Assembly (NCBI RefSeq): GCF_000802235.1
Contig: NZ_JTDL01000002.1
Location: 1-64,000, forward strand
Length of the DNA stretch: 64,000 nt
Origin: Sinomonas humi
Lineage (GTDB): Bacteria > Actinomycetota > Actinomycetes > Actinomycetales > Micrococcaceae
Direction: 5' to 3'
The notes below the pieces were generated by a model. The model was not told the DNA's origin and did not search any database. It was given only the letters and a program-made list of their open reading frames with translations. Positions 32,833 through 41,894 of this stretch are shown here, in pieces; position 1 is the stretch's first letter; each line of letters begins with the position of its first letter. Made by a program: the position numbers and the translations under genes.

Positions 32833-34511
32833 GGGGAGACCGATTCCGTCACCGCTGCACGGAGCCGTTCGTGCAGCCCCCGCAGGCCCGAGCGGTCCAC
32901 GCGGGCCTCGATGATCTCCCGTCCCCCCGACCGCGGTGCGGCGAGCGCGGCGGTCGCCTCCGCCGTCGTGCGCACGGCGGTGTGCCGGACGCCGTAAGCC
33001 GCGGCGAGCGCGCGCAAGTCGGCCTTGTGCGGGGTTCCGAAGAGGCGCTCGACGGCGGCGCGAGCGCCCGGGCGGCTCTCATCGCCGCCCACGCGGCCGT
33101 GCTCGAGCAGCCCGAAGATCGCCCCGCCCGCGTCGTTGAGCACGACGATGCGCAGCGAGGGCTCGGCCTCACCGACGCCGAGCAGCAGGCCGCCCGCGTC
33201 GTGGAGAAAGGTGAGGTCCCCGAGGAAGAGCGTGGTCTCGACGCGGTTGCCGAGCCAGAGGCCGGTCGCGCTCGAGACGGTCCCGTCGATGCCGGAGAGG
33301 CCGCGGTTGGCGAAGACGCGCGCGCGGGGCTCGGGGCATGGCGGCGCGGCGAGGTCCACGTCCCGGATACCGTTCGAGGAGCCGAGCATGAGCTGCCCCC
33401 GCGCGTGCTGCCACACGAGCTGCCCGAGCTTCGGCCCTGAGAGCGGGGAACTTGCGAGGAGCCGGTCGACCGCCTCCTGAGCACTCGCGCCCGCAAGGAG
33501 CCACGTGTCGAGCCACCCGTCGGCCCCGCGGCCGGCGAACTCGGAGAGCTCGTCGAGGTCGGCCACGAGCCGCTCGCGCCGGCGCCCCTCCTCGAACCAG
33601 GCCACTGGCCGCGGGTGGTACAGCGCCGTCTCGACGCCCTCCCGGGCCAGCAGGGCCGTCACCGGGCGGCTGAGGGTCGGCCGGCCGAACAGCACCACGC
33701 GCTCGATCCCATCCCCCGGGTGCGCGTCGAGGAGCACGCGGTACGGCCCGACGGCGTGCGAGCCGAAGCGAGCGTTCGACGACGGCTCGGCCAGGAGGGG
33801 GAGCCCGTGCGCGGCGGCAAAGGCCTCGGCCAGCGGGCCGGCTCCGTGGCCCGCGAGGACCACTGTCCGTCGCGGCGGAAGGCCCCCGAGCGCCGCGACG
33901 GCCGGTCGGCGGTACGCGAAACCCTCGGTCGGCGGTTGCTGCCACCCCGCGGCCGCCGGCTCCCACTCCCCCGCGGGAACGAGCGGATCCCGGAAGCATA
34001 CGTTGACCTGGACAGGGCCCGAGGGCACGCCCGGCAGAAGTCCGGAGGCGGCGCTGAGCGCGGTCCGAACGGCCGACGACGGCGATTCCCCCGCCGTGAC
34101 CGAGGTTGCGAAGCGCACGTGCTCGCCGAAGAGGTCGAGCTGCTCTGTGGTCTGGTTCGCTCCCGTGCCGTGGAGCTCTGCGGGCCGGTCCGCCGAGAGG
34201 ACGACGAGCGGCACCTCGGCATGGTTAGCTTCCATCACCGCCGGCAGGAGATTGCCCGCTGCGGTGCCGCTCGTGGTGACCACCGCCGTCGGACGTCCCG
34301 AAGAAAGGGCGGCGCCAAGCGCGGTGAAGCCGCCGGCACGCTCGTCGATGCGGACGACGAGCTCGAGCAGGCCCCGGCCCTCGGCCTCGGCGAGCGCGTA
34401 GGCGAGCGGCGCGCTCCGCGACCCAGGGCAGACCACCACGCGACGGACGCCGCCCGCGAGGAGTCCGGAGACCACTTCGCGGGCGGCATCGAGGGAGCCG
34501 AGAGAAGTCAC
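32808..34511 (-). CDS. menD: 2-succinyl-5-enolpyruvyl-6-hydroxy-3-cyclohexene-1-carboxylate synthase
   Basis: A 567-residue ThDP-dependent enzyme that joins isochorismate and 2-oxoglutarate. The N-terminal Pyr domain carries VVVCPGSRSAPLAYAL and the ThDP-activating glutamate in VRIDERAGGF. The C-terminal PP domain has FLGDLTFLHDAGGLLLG and VVLNDAGGAIFGLLE. The length matches actinobacterial MenD. Its ATG overlaps the DUF488 stop (ATGA), so the two are co-translated. Its final residues come from the 31-bp repeat described separately. Confidence 0.93.
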   Translation of the reverse strand: MTSLGSLDAAREVVSGLLAGGVRRVVVCPGSRSAPLAYALAEAEGRGLLELVVRIDERAGGFTALGAALSSGRPTAVVTTSGTAAGNLLPAVMEANHAEVPLVVLSADRPAELHGTGANQTTEQLDLFGEHVRFATSVTAGESPSSAVRTALSAASGLLPGVPSGPVQVNVCFRDPLVPAGEWEPAAAGWQQPPTEGFAYRRPAVAALGGLPPRRTVVLAGHGAGPLAEAFAAAHGLPLLAEPSSNARFGSHAVGPYRVLLDAHPGDGIERVVLFGRPTLSRPVTALLAREGVETALYHPRPVAWFEEGRRRERLVADLDELSEFAGRGADGWLDTWLLAGASAQEAVDRLLASSPLSGPKLGQLVWQHARGQLMLGSSNGIRDVDLAAPPCPEPRARVFANRGLSGIDGTVSSATGLWLGNRVETTLFLGDLTFLHDAGGLLLGVGEAEPSLRIVVLNDAGGAIFGLLEHGRVGGDESRPGARAAVERLFGTPHKADLRALAAAYGVRHTAVRTTAEATAALAAPRSGGREIIEARVDRSGLRGLHERLRAAVTESVSPQHRYGYR

Positions 34512-35092
34512 AGGTCCATCGTAGGCTCGCGAGGCGGTTGCGCGCGGTCGTAGACGAGCAGCCCGTCATCGCGCAGTCGGGCGCCTGCCGTGGGGTGGTG
34601 CTCGGCGAGGCGGCCGTCGTGTCCCAGATGGAGCACGCGCGCCTGGCGTGCAAGGACGGCGAAGTCGGCGATGATCCGCCGGTGGCATCGCCACCAGACG
34701 GACTCGCTGCACATGACGGCGGTCGGCATCGCGGCCGCTTGGGGAAGCAGTTCGTCCATGGCCGCGAGGAAGTCGGGGCTCCGCGTATAGCCCGCGTACC
34801 CACGGAAGGAGAGGTTCTCCCAGAACGTGTCGGGCGAGTCCGCAGCCACCTTCCGGAACCCGCCGAGCCGCCGTTCCCAGCGGTACCCGATCCCCTCTTC
34901 CGGCAGCCAGCCCTGCAGCGCCTCACGGCCGACGTCCGGATTCCGGCGGCTCCCGGGGGCCGTCCGCACGTCGACTACGGCCTCGACACCCGCGCCGTGC
35001 AGCAACCCCGCGAGTTCTTCGCGCCCGGCGGTGCCGTGACCGAAGGTCAGAAGAGTAACGGGGGTCGTACTCCGTACGGGGTCATACTCCAT
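34508..35092 (-). CDS. DUF488-family protein
   Basis: A 194-residue protein of the DUF488 family. It has TFGHGTAGREELAGLL at the start, VVDVRTAPGSRRNPD, then MCSESVWWRCHRRIIADF, the conserved Cys-x-x-CHR block. The function is unknown; the cysteine/histidine block suggests a nucleotide- or metal-related activity. It is translationally coupled to menD. CATACT stands 6 nt before the ATG (35099-35104), inside the divergent uracil-DNA glycosylase gene. Confidence 0.82.
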   Translation of the reverse strand: MEYDPVRSTTPVTLLTFGHGTAGREELAGLLHGAGVEAVVDVRTAPGSRRNPDVGREALQGWLPEEGIGYRWERRLGGFRKVAADSPDTFWENLSFRGYAGYTRSPDFLAAMDELLPQAAAMPTAVMCSESVWWRCHRRIIADFAVLARQARVLHLGHDGRLAEHHPTAGARLRDDGLLVYDRAQPPREPTMDL

Positions 35093-35104
35093 GGTGTGAG
35101 TATG
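35083..35104. promoter_or_regulatory. Mirror-image leaderless promoters of DUF488 and UDG genes
   Basis: CATACTC (35083-35089) and its exact inverse GAGTATG (35098-35104) flank 8 bp that contain both start codons (ATG at 35092 on the minus strand, GTG at 35096 on the plus strand). Each CATACT can act as a -10 box 6-7 nt before the start of the outward gene, so each promoter lies inside the coding sequence of the other gene. Confidence 0.55.
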
Positions 35105-35872
35105 CGTGGCGAGAGGCCGATGACCGAAGCGAGCGGCTTCCCCGCGGTGACCGCGCCGGAGGCGATGACGATCTCGGCGCTGGACGCCGCCGTGACCACC
35201 TGCCGTGCCTGCCCAAGGCTCGTGGCGTGGCGCGAAGAGGCTGGGCGGATCAAGCGCGCTGCCTTCCGGGACTGGGACTACTGGGCGCGGCCCATCCCGG
35301 GCTTCGGCCCGCCCGATGCCCGGCTCGCCATTGTCGGGCTCGCGCCCGCCGCCCATGGCGGGAATCGGACGGGCCGCGCCTTCACGGGCGATCCGTCCGG
35401 CGACGCCCTGTACAGGGCGCTCTACGACCTCGGGCTTGCCTCACAGCCCACCTCAACCCATGCGGGCGACGGGCTGGAACTGTACGGCGTGCGCATCACC
35501 ATGCCGGTCCACTGCGCCCCGCCGGACAATCGCCCCAGCACCGCGGAACGCGACACCTGCCGCCCATGGCTCACGCGCGAGCTGGAGCTCCTGCGGCCTG
35601 GCCTGCGAGCGATCGTGGTCCTCGGCGGGTTCGGCTGGCAGGCGCTGCTGCCACTCCTGGCCGACGCCGGGTGGCGGGTGCCCCGGCCCCGGCCGGCTTT
35701 CGGGCACGGCGTCGAAGCGCTCATTCCCACCGGGGAGGGCGAACAGGAGGTTCACGTGATCGGCTGCTACCACCCGAGCCAGCGGAACATGTTCACCCGA
35801 ACCCTGACCCCGGCCATGCTCCATGAGGTGCTTGGCCGGGGCGCCGAGGTGGCCGGGCTTCGGGCGGGCTGA
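35096..35872 (+). CDS. Family-5 uracil-DNA glycosylase
   Basis: A 258-residue UdgB-type enzyme. It has four iron-sulfur cysteines (C36 and C39 in CRACP, C140 in PVHCAPP, C155 in DTCRPW), motif A GLAPAAHGGN (81-90) and motif B HPSQRN (225-230). It removes uracil and other deaminated bases from DNA, which matters in GC-rich genomes. The start is uncertain: GTG at 35096 fits a leaderless promoter, while ATGs at 35102 and 35120 are alternatives. The gene is back-to-back with the DUF488 gene with only 3 nt between starts. Confidence 0.88.
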   Translation: MSMRGERPMTEASGFPAVTAPEAMTISALDAAVTTCRACPRLVAWREEAGRIKRAAFRDWDYWARPIPGFGPPDARLAIVGLAPAAHGGNRTGRAFTGDPSGDALYRALYDLGLASQPTSTHAGDGLELYGVRITMPVHCAPPDNRPSTAERDTCRPWLTRELELLRPGLRAIVVLGGFGWQALLPLLADAGWRVPRPRPAFGHGVEALIPTGEGEQEVHVIGCYHPSQRNMFTRTLTPAMLHEVLGRGAEVAGLRAG

Positions 35873-35881
35873 CGCTGCGGG

Positions 35882-37997
35882 CTACTTCTTTGCGTGCTGG
35901 GCGGGGAGCACCTGCACGATGGCAGGCCGAGGCGCGCGCAGGGCACCGGCAGGGACGGCCTTCCCGGCCGCGTCAAGCGCCGGGACGTAATCCGGGAAGT
36001 ACGAGTGGGGCGCCTCGAATGTGCCCTCCTCGCCCGGATGCTGGACTGCCACGAAGACGTGCCGGTCGGCGTCGCGCACCACCGGGCCACAGGTCTCGGC
36101 ATCCCGCGGGACGGACAGGAACTGCTCGACCTTGCCGCGCTCCGGCCCTTCGAGGGTCACGCGGAAGAGGCCGTCGTTGTAGCCGATAGAGCTGGGGGCG
36201 CCGTCGGTGGCCAGCCACATGAAGCCGGACGAGTCGAACGCGACGTTGTCCGGGCAGGAGATGGGCGAGACCTTGTCCGCTGGATAGCCGGCGAAGTAGG
36301 CCGACTTGTTGGTGGCCGGGTCGCCGCACACGAGCAGGAGGTTCCACGAGAAGGCCGTTGCCGTCTGGTCTCCGCCGTCCTCGGTGATTTCCACAATGTG
36401 GCCGTCGCGGTTCTGGCGGCGCGGGTTCGCCTCGTCCACGGGCGGGTTTGCGCCGACTCCGCGGTTCGAGTTGTTCGTGCAGACCACGTAGACCTTGCCG
36501 GTCACCGGATGCGGCTCGACGTCCTCACAGCGGTCCATCTTGGTCGCGCCTGCCTCGTCGGCTGCGAGGCGGGTGTAGACGAGCACTTGCTCGACGCTCA
36601 TTCCGGGCACCGCGGACTTGCCGTCGACTACGAGCGGGAGCCACTCGCCCCGCCCGTCGAACGCCCCGTCCGAGGGCAGCTTCCCGCTTCCGTCGATCTC
36701 GGACGACGGCGAGTTCCCGGCGAAGCGGGCGACGTACAGGTTGCCGTCTGCGAGGAGCGTCTTGTTGTGCTCGCGGTCAGCCTTGCCGGAGCCTGCGCGG
36801 TATGTCCCCTTCGAGACGAACTTGTAGAGGTAGTCGAAACGCTCGTCGTCGCCCGAGTAGGCGACGACGCGGCCGTTCGCGGCGATTCGGACGTTCGCAC
36901 CCTCGTGCTTGAAGCGTCCGAGCGCTGTGTGCTTCTTTGGCGTCGACGTGGGGTCCATCGGATCGATCTCGACGATCCAGCCGAAGCGGTTGGACTCGTT
37001 CGCATAGTCGGGGTTCCGCGTGTCGAAGCGGGCGTCGTCGAGCTCCCAACGTCGGCTCGTGGGCTTGTCGGCGAACCCGTAGCGCTTGTCCTCCTTCGAG
37101 ACGCCGGGCGTCCTGAAGTAGCCGTTGAAGTTCTCCTCGCCCGAAAGGACGGTGCCCCACGGCGTCGTGCCTCCCGCGCAGTTGCCGAGCGTCCCCCTCA
37201 CGGTGCGGCCCGCCCGGCCGTTGGGGTCACCGGCGTTGGCGAGGAGAGCCGAGCCCGCGGCCGGCCCCCGTGAACTCGAACACCGTATCCGTGAGGTAGC
37301 GGCGGTTGAGCGGGGCTCCCTTGACGTAGCGCCAGGCCTGGTTCTTGTTCTGCCGCTCGAGCTCCACGACGCTCATGCCGTGAGCTGCACGGGCGACGGC
37401 GCGCGTGCCGGCGGCGTCGGATGCAACCTGGGCATCGGAGAACATGATCCCCTCGTTCGTGTACTCGTGGTTCGTGACGAGCACCGCGCGTTTCCCCGCT
37501 GAGCCCGCGAGCTCGAGGATGTCCGTGTAGTCGTTGTTGTAGCCGAACTGGCGCGCCTGCGCGGCGGCTGTCTGCGACTCGAGCTTGAAGTCCGGGCTGT
37601 CATGGAAGAGGCCGTCGCCCCACCGGATGATCGGCCGCCACGCGTAGCCCTGGGGCACGGTCAGCTCGTCGACGAGCTTGTCGACAGGCCGGATGGGGGT
37701 GAAGTCGAGCTTGGACTGCGGCAGCTTGGCGGCGGGAGCGAACGACGACGATGCCTCCGCGCGCCCAGCGGGCTGACCGCCTGTGAAGGCAAGCGTGAGG
37801 GCGCCCGCGAGGCCGAGGCCGAGGGCAGAACGGCGTGAGAGCTCGCTCGAGACGACGTCGCGGAAGTAGCTGTTGGACGAGGTGTTGCAGACCTCGCCGA
37901 GGCACGCGTTGTCGCACTTGAGCGCGCACGTGACGGCACTGCGCTTTCCGCGGACGTGGTCGAGCATGGGCAGGAGGAGGCGGCGGGGATCACTCAT
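35882..37997 (-). pseudogene. phoX: PhoX-family alkaline phosphatase, broken by a +1 frameshift
   Basis: Two adjoining frames make one PhoX/DUF839 protein. Codons from 37997 give a Tat-type N terminus (SRRSALGLG near residue 55) and run to a false stop at 37227. From about 37268 the next frame continues with GTLGNCAGGTTPWGTVLSGE and ends at 35882 with the usual PhoX C-terminal half. The break falls in a run of five C (37265-37269) where four would restore a single frame of about 704 residues. The active-site region downstream looks intact. This is either a sequencing error or a real inactivation. The enzyme would be an exported calcium/iron phosphatase induced by phosphate starvation. Confidence 0.87.
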
Positions 37998-38031
37998 GCC
38001 CCCATCTCAGCGGTCACACTGAAAACCCAGC

Positions 38032-38053
38032 TGATTTTCAGGTTAATTTCAGG
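38032..38053. promoter_or_regulatory. Tandem 11-bp direct repeat resembling a PHO box
   Basis: TGATTTTCAGG (38032-38042) and TTAATTTCAGG (38043-38053) are adjacent 11-bp units sharing TTTCAGG. They lie in the 103-bp gap between phoX (-) and the glycosidase (+). PhoP sites in actinobacteria are built from 11-nt direct repeats, and phoX is a typical target. The exact bases are not the Streptomyces GTTCACC form. Confidence 0.45.
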
Positions 38054-38100
38054 AAAACATGCTTGTCAGAACTGTCGGGCCTGCATGGCAGACTGGCGCC

Positions 38101-40794
38101 ATGCCGGATACCGCCGAACACCGCCGCCTCTCCGAGTCGCCCGAGGACTCGGATCCATGGCGCCTCTGGGGCCCCTACCTTGCGGGCCGGCAGTGGGGCA
38201 CGGTCCGGGAGGACTATTCCGGCGACGGAAACGCGTGGGACTTCTTCCCTTTCGACCACGCCCACCGCCGCGCGTACCGCTGGGGTGAGGACGGGATCGG
38301 GGGGCTGTGCGACCGCTTCGGTTTCCTCAACCTCGGCGTTGCCCTGTGGAACGGGCAGGACGACCGTCTCAAGGAGCGCTACTTCGGGCTGACCAATGGC
38401 CAGGGGAACCACGGCGAGGACGTCAAGGAGCACTGGTGGCACCTCGACGCGACCCCGACGCATTCGTGGGCCAAGACGCTGTACCGCTACCCGCACGCCG
38501 CCTACCCCTACGAGGAACTCGTCCGCATCAACGGCTCGCGCTCCCGAGACGAGCCAGAGTACGAGCTCGCTGACACGGGGGTCCTCGCGGAGGACCGGTT
38601 CTTCGATATCGAGACGGTGCATGCCAAAGCCTCGCCTGACGACATCTGCATAACCATCTCGGCCACGAACCACGGGCCAGAGTCCGCACCCCTCGACCTC
38701 GTCGCGCAGCTGTGGTTCCGGAACACGTGGGCGTGGGGCCGCGACGACCGCCGCCCCCACATCCGGCGCCTCCGCGCGCCGGAACTCTCGCCCGGCGGCG
38801 TCGTGGCCGTCGAGGCGACCCACGGGTTCCTCGGCAGGTACGTGCTCGCTGCGGGGGCCGCCGGCTCCTCTTCCGGCGCACCAACACCCGAGGTGCTGTT
38901 CTGCGACAACGAAAGCAACGATGTCGAGCTCTTCGGGGCGCCTTCGAACCCGTCGCCGCATCCTAAGAACGCGATCGACGCCGCGATCGTCCGAGGCGAC
39001 CGCTCGTTGCTCAACCCCTCGGAGGAGGGCACGAAGGCAGCCATCCGCTGGCACTTCCCGGCCATCGCCGCGGGAGCGAGCGTAAGGGTTCGGCTGCGGC
39101 TCACGGGCGAATCGCTCCCCCTCGACCCGTTCGGCATAGGGTTCGACGACGTGCTCGAGGACCGCGAGCGCGAGGCGGACGAGTTCTATGCAGCGGTTGT
39201 TCCCCAAGGTCCCGAGCCGACGGCGAGCCAGGACGCGATCGTGGCCCGCCGCGCGTTTGCCGGGCTCCTGTGGGGCAAACAGCATTACCGCTACTCGGTC
39301 CGGGAGTGGCTCAAGGGAGACCCGGCCTTCCCCGCTCCCCCCGTCGACCGAGAGTCGGTCTGGGGCCGCAACAGCGGCTGGGCCCACCTCGCCCTCGCTG
39401 ACGTCATCTCAATGCCGGACGAGTGGGAGTACCCCTGGTTCGCGTCGTGGGACCTCGCGTTCCACTGCGTGGCGCTAGCGCACGTCGATCCGGACTTCGC
39501 GAAGAATCAGCTCGTGCTGCTGTGCCGTGAGTGGGCGATGCACCCCGACGGGCAGCTCCCCGCGTACGAGTGGGCGTTCGGGGACGTCAATCCTCCCGTC
39601 CACGCATGGGCCGCGTGGCAGGTCTACTGCATCGACGGCTCCCGGGACAAGCACTTCCTCACGAGGGTGTTCGCGAAGCTGCTGCTGAACTTCTCGTGGT
39701 GGGTCAACCGCAAGGACGCGGACGGCTCCAACCTGTTCGAGGGCGGCTTCCTGGGCATGGACAACATCGGGGCCTTCGACCGGTCGAAGGGCCTCCCGCC
39801 CGGGCATCGGCTCGAGCAGTCGGACGCAACGAGCTGGATGGGCTTCTACTGCCTCACGATGATGCGCATCGCCCTCGAACTGGCTCGTGACGACCGCGTC
39901 TGGGACGACCTCGCCACGAAGTTCCTCGAGCATTTCCTTGCGATCGCGCGGGCGATGAACACGTTCGGAAGCGGAGGCGTTTCCCTGTGGGACGAACAGG
40001 ACGGCTTCTTCTATGACGTCCTGTTGGGCGACGAGGGATGTCAGGAGCGGCTCCCGATCCGCAGCATGGTCGGCCTCCTTCCGCTCCTCGCCGTCGCCGT
40101 GACGCCCGATTGGGCTCTCAAGCAGCTTCCGGACTTCGCCCAGAACCTGCATTGGCTCCAGCGCCACCGGGAAGACGAGATGGGCGCGCTTGTCCGCGCG
40201 ACGGACGGCAGCGCGACGGACGGAGCGGATCCGACCCGCGTCACGCTCGCGGTCCTGCACGACGAACGGTTGGTGCGGGTGCTTGCGCGCCTCCTCGATG
40301 AGGCCGAGTTCCTCTCGCCCTATGGCCTCCGCTCCCTCTCGGCGGCGTACCGCGACCCGTTCACGGTCGACGTCGCGGGCCAGCCCATGAGCATCACGTA
40401 TCTCCCGGCCGAGTCCGACTCGGGGCTGTTCGGCGGCAACTCCAACTGGCGCGGTCCAGTGTGGTTCCCGGTGAACGTCCTCGTCGCGGACGCCCTCGCG
40501 GTCTACGCAGAAGGCTCGGGTGCCGACGTCGCAGTCGAGTTCCCGACGGGATCGGGAGTGAAGCTGCCGCTCGGGGATGTCGCTCGGGAGCTCGAGGCGC
40601 GGCTCATAGGCCTCTTCCGCCCCGACGCGAACGGTCGGCGTCCCAGCACCCCGAGGCATCACCCTTCGGGTCCCCTGTGGGATGCCCACCCGACCTTCAG
40701 CGAGTACTTCCACGGAGACACGGGTGCGGGGATCGGGGCATCGCATCAAACCGGGTGGACAGCCCTCGTAGCGCACCTCATCTGCCGCCGCTAG
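38101..40794 (+). CDS. GH63-type glucosidase-like glycoside hydrolase
   Basis: An 897-residue protein, apparently cytoplasmic (no signal peptide). The N-terminal half (about 1-370) is a beta-sandwich-like region with YSGDGNAWDFFPFDHAHRRA. The C-terminal half is an (alpha/alpha)6-barrel-like catalytic region with WFASWDLAFHCVALAH, LPAYEWAFGDVNPPVHAWA, GGNSNWRGPVWFPVN and a C-terminal SHQTGWTALVA. This is the pattern of large bacterial GH63-related glucosidases, whose substrates are mostly unknown. A weak CAGACT lies 6 nt before the ATG. It is divergent from phoX, and its TAG stop falls in the CTAG repeat that follows. Confidence 0.83.
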   Translation: MPDTAEHRRLSESPEDSDPWRLWGPYLAGRQWGTVREDYSGDGNAWDFFPFDHAHRRAYRWGEDGIGGLCDRFGFLNLGVALWNGQDDRLKERYFGLTNGQGNHGEDVKEHWWHLDATPTHSWAKTLYRYPHAAYPYEELVRINGSRSRDEPEYELADTGVLAEDRFFDIETVHAKASPDDICITISATNHGPESAPLDLVAQLWFRNTWAWGRDDRRPHIRRLRAPELSPGGVVAVEATHGFLGRYVLAAGAAGSSSGAPTPEVLFCDNESNDVELFGAPSNPSPHPKNAIDAAIVRGDRSLLNPSEEGTKAAIRWHFPAIAAGASVRVRLRLTGESLPLDPFGIGFDDVLEDREREADEFYAAVVPQGPEPTASQDAIVARRAFAGLLWGKQHYRYSVREWLKGDPAFPAPPVDRESVWGRNSGWAHLALADVISMPDEWEYPWFASWDLAFHCVALAHVDPDFAKNQLVLLCREWAMHPDGQLPAYEWAFGDVNPPVHAWAAWQVYCIDGSRDKHFLTRVFAKLLLNFSWWVNRKDADGSNLFEGGFLGMDNIGAFDRSKGLPPGHRLEQSDATSWMGFYCLTMMRIALELARDDRVWDDLATKFLEHFLAIARAMNTFGSGGVSLWDEQDGFFYDVLLGDEGCQERLPIRSMVGLLPLLAVAVTPDWALKQLPDFAQNLHWLQRHREDEMGALVRATDGSATDGADPTRVTLAVLHDERLVRVLARLLDEAEFLSPYGLRSLSAAYRDPFTVDVAGQPMSITYLPAESDSGLFGGNSNWRGPVWFPVNVLVADALAVYAEGSGADVAVEFPTGSGVKLPLGDVARELEARLIGLFRPDANGRRPSTPRHHPSGPLWDAHPTFSEYFHGDTGAGIGASHQTGWTALVAHLICRR

Positions 40795-40884
40795 CCCGCG
40801 AGAACCGCGAGCCCTCTAGCCCGCGAGGACCGCGAGCCCTCTAGCCCGCGACCCCTCTAGCCCGCGAGCCCGCGAGCCCTCTAG
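40791..40884. repeat. CTAG-bearing tandem repeat covering both convergent gene ends
   Basis: Units begin with CTAGCCCGC at 40791, 40816, 40841, 40857 and 40881 (spacing 25, 25, 16, 24). The palindromic CTAG puts a TAG stop on both strands. The first copy supplies the stop of the glycosidase gene and the last the stop of menC. Spacings cover all three frames on each strand. The unit otherwise reads GAGGACCGCGAGCCCT or close. Confidence 0.9.
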
Positions 40885-41894
40885 CCCGCAAGGACCGCGT
40901 AACACCGACGCAGCCGCTCGAGCCACCATGTACGGCGGTCGCCCGGCGCGGCGTGCTCGGCGAGAAGCGCCGGGTCCGGCACGACCTCGCCCGCCGCCAC
41001 CGGGGCGACCGGCAGGACGCCGCCGCGGGGCACCAAGGGCGAGCGCGCGACGTCGTACGCAAACAGTGCCCCGGTGCCGAGACCGCACGCGTGCGGAAGC
41101 TCCGGGAGCGCGGCAGCGAGCGCAACGCCGGCGGCGAGTCCCACGGAAGTATCGAGCGCCGAGCTGACGACGGCGGGGAGTCCCGCCTCGCGGACGATCT
41201 CAAGCGCGCGGCGCACGCCTCCGAGCGGGGCGGCCTTGACGATTATGAGATCGGCGGCGCCAGCTCTGGCGACGCGCAACGGGTCCTCGGCCTTGCGCAC
41301 GCTCTCGTCGGCGGCAATGGGCACGCGCAGCCCCGAGGCACGAAGCCGGGACCGGACCTCGGCCAGTCCTTCGATCCCTGCCGTTGGCTGCTCGGCGTAT
41401 TCGAGGCCGAACGGCGCGAGGGCGGTCAGGGCCTCCACAGCCTCATCCACGGTCCAGGCCGCATTCGCGTCGACTCGCACATCGGCATGTGGCAGCGCTT
41501 CGCGCACGGCGGCAACACGTGCGAGATCGTCCGCGAGCGTCTGCCCGCGCTCGGCAACCTTGACCTTGACTGCAGAGACGGCGCCGTACTTGGCAAGGAT
41601 CTCTGGCACTCGTTCGGCACCCACGGCCGGCACTGTCCCGTTCACTGGGACGGCTTCCCGGACGGGCGCGGGAAAGCCCTCCCACGCCGCCTCGATCGCC
41701 GAGGCGAGCCAGCGCGAGGATTCGACGTCGTCGTACTCGAGAAAGGGCGCGAACTCGCCCCAGCCAGCTGGCCCCTGCACGAGGAGAGCCTCGCGCTCGA
41801 GTACTCCGCGGAACTTGACGGTCAGGGGAAGGCGGACGACGGCGGCGCTCGCTTCGAGCTCGGCAAGCGGTGGGAGCTGGGACGCGGGGCTCAT
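40881..41894 (-). CDS. menC: o-Succinylbenzoate synthase
   Basis: A 337-residue enolase-superfamily enzyme that dehydrates SHCHC to o-succinylbenzoate in menaquinone synthesis. Visible are the catalytic VKVK pair (K110, K112), metal ligands D142 (RVDAN), E168 (YAEQP) and D196 (AADES), and the base K220 (IVKAAP). The ATG at 41894 overlaps the upstream peptidase gene's stop by 4 nt; the longer open frame is not needed. The last residues (VLAG) and stop lie in the CTAG repeat. Confidence 0.92.
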   Translation of the reverse strand: MSPASQLPPLAELEASAAVVRLPLTVKFRGVLEREALLVQGPAGWGEFAPFLEYDDVESSRWLASAIEAAWEGFPAPVREAVPVNGTVPAVGAERVPEILAKYGAVSAVKVKVAERGQTLADDLARVAAVREALPHADVRVDANAAWTVDEAVEALTALAPFGLEYAEQPTAGIEGLAEVRSRLRASGLRVPIAADESVRKAEDPLRVARAGAADLIIVKAAPLGGVRRALEIVREAGLPAVVSSALDTSVGLAAGVALAAALPELPHACGLGTGALFAYDVARSPLVPRGGVLPVAPVAAGEVVPDPALLAEHAAPGDRRTWWLERLRRCYAVLAG

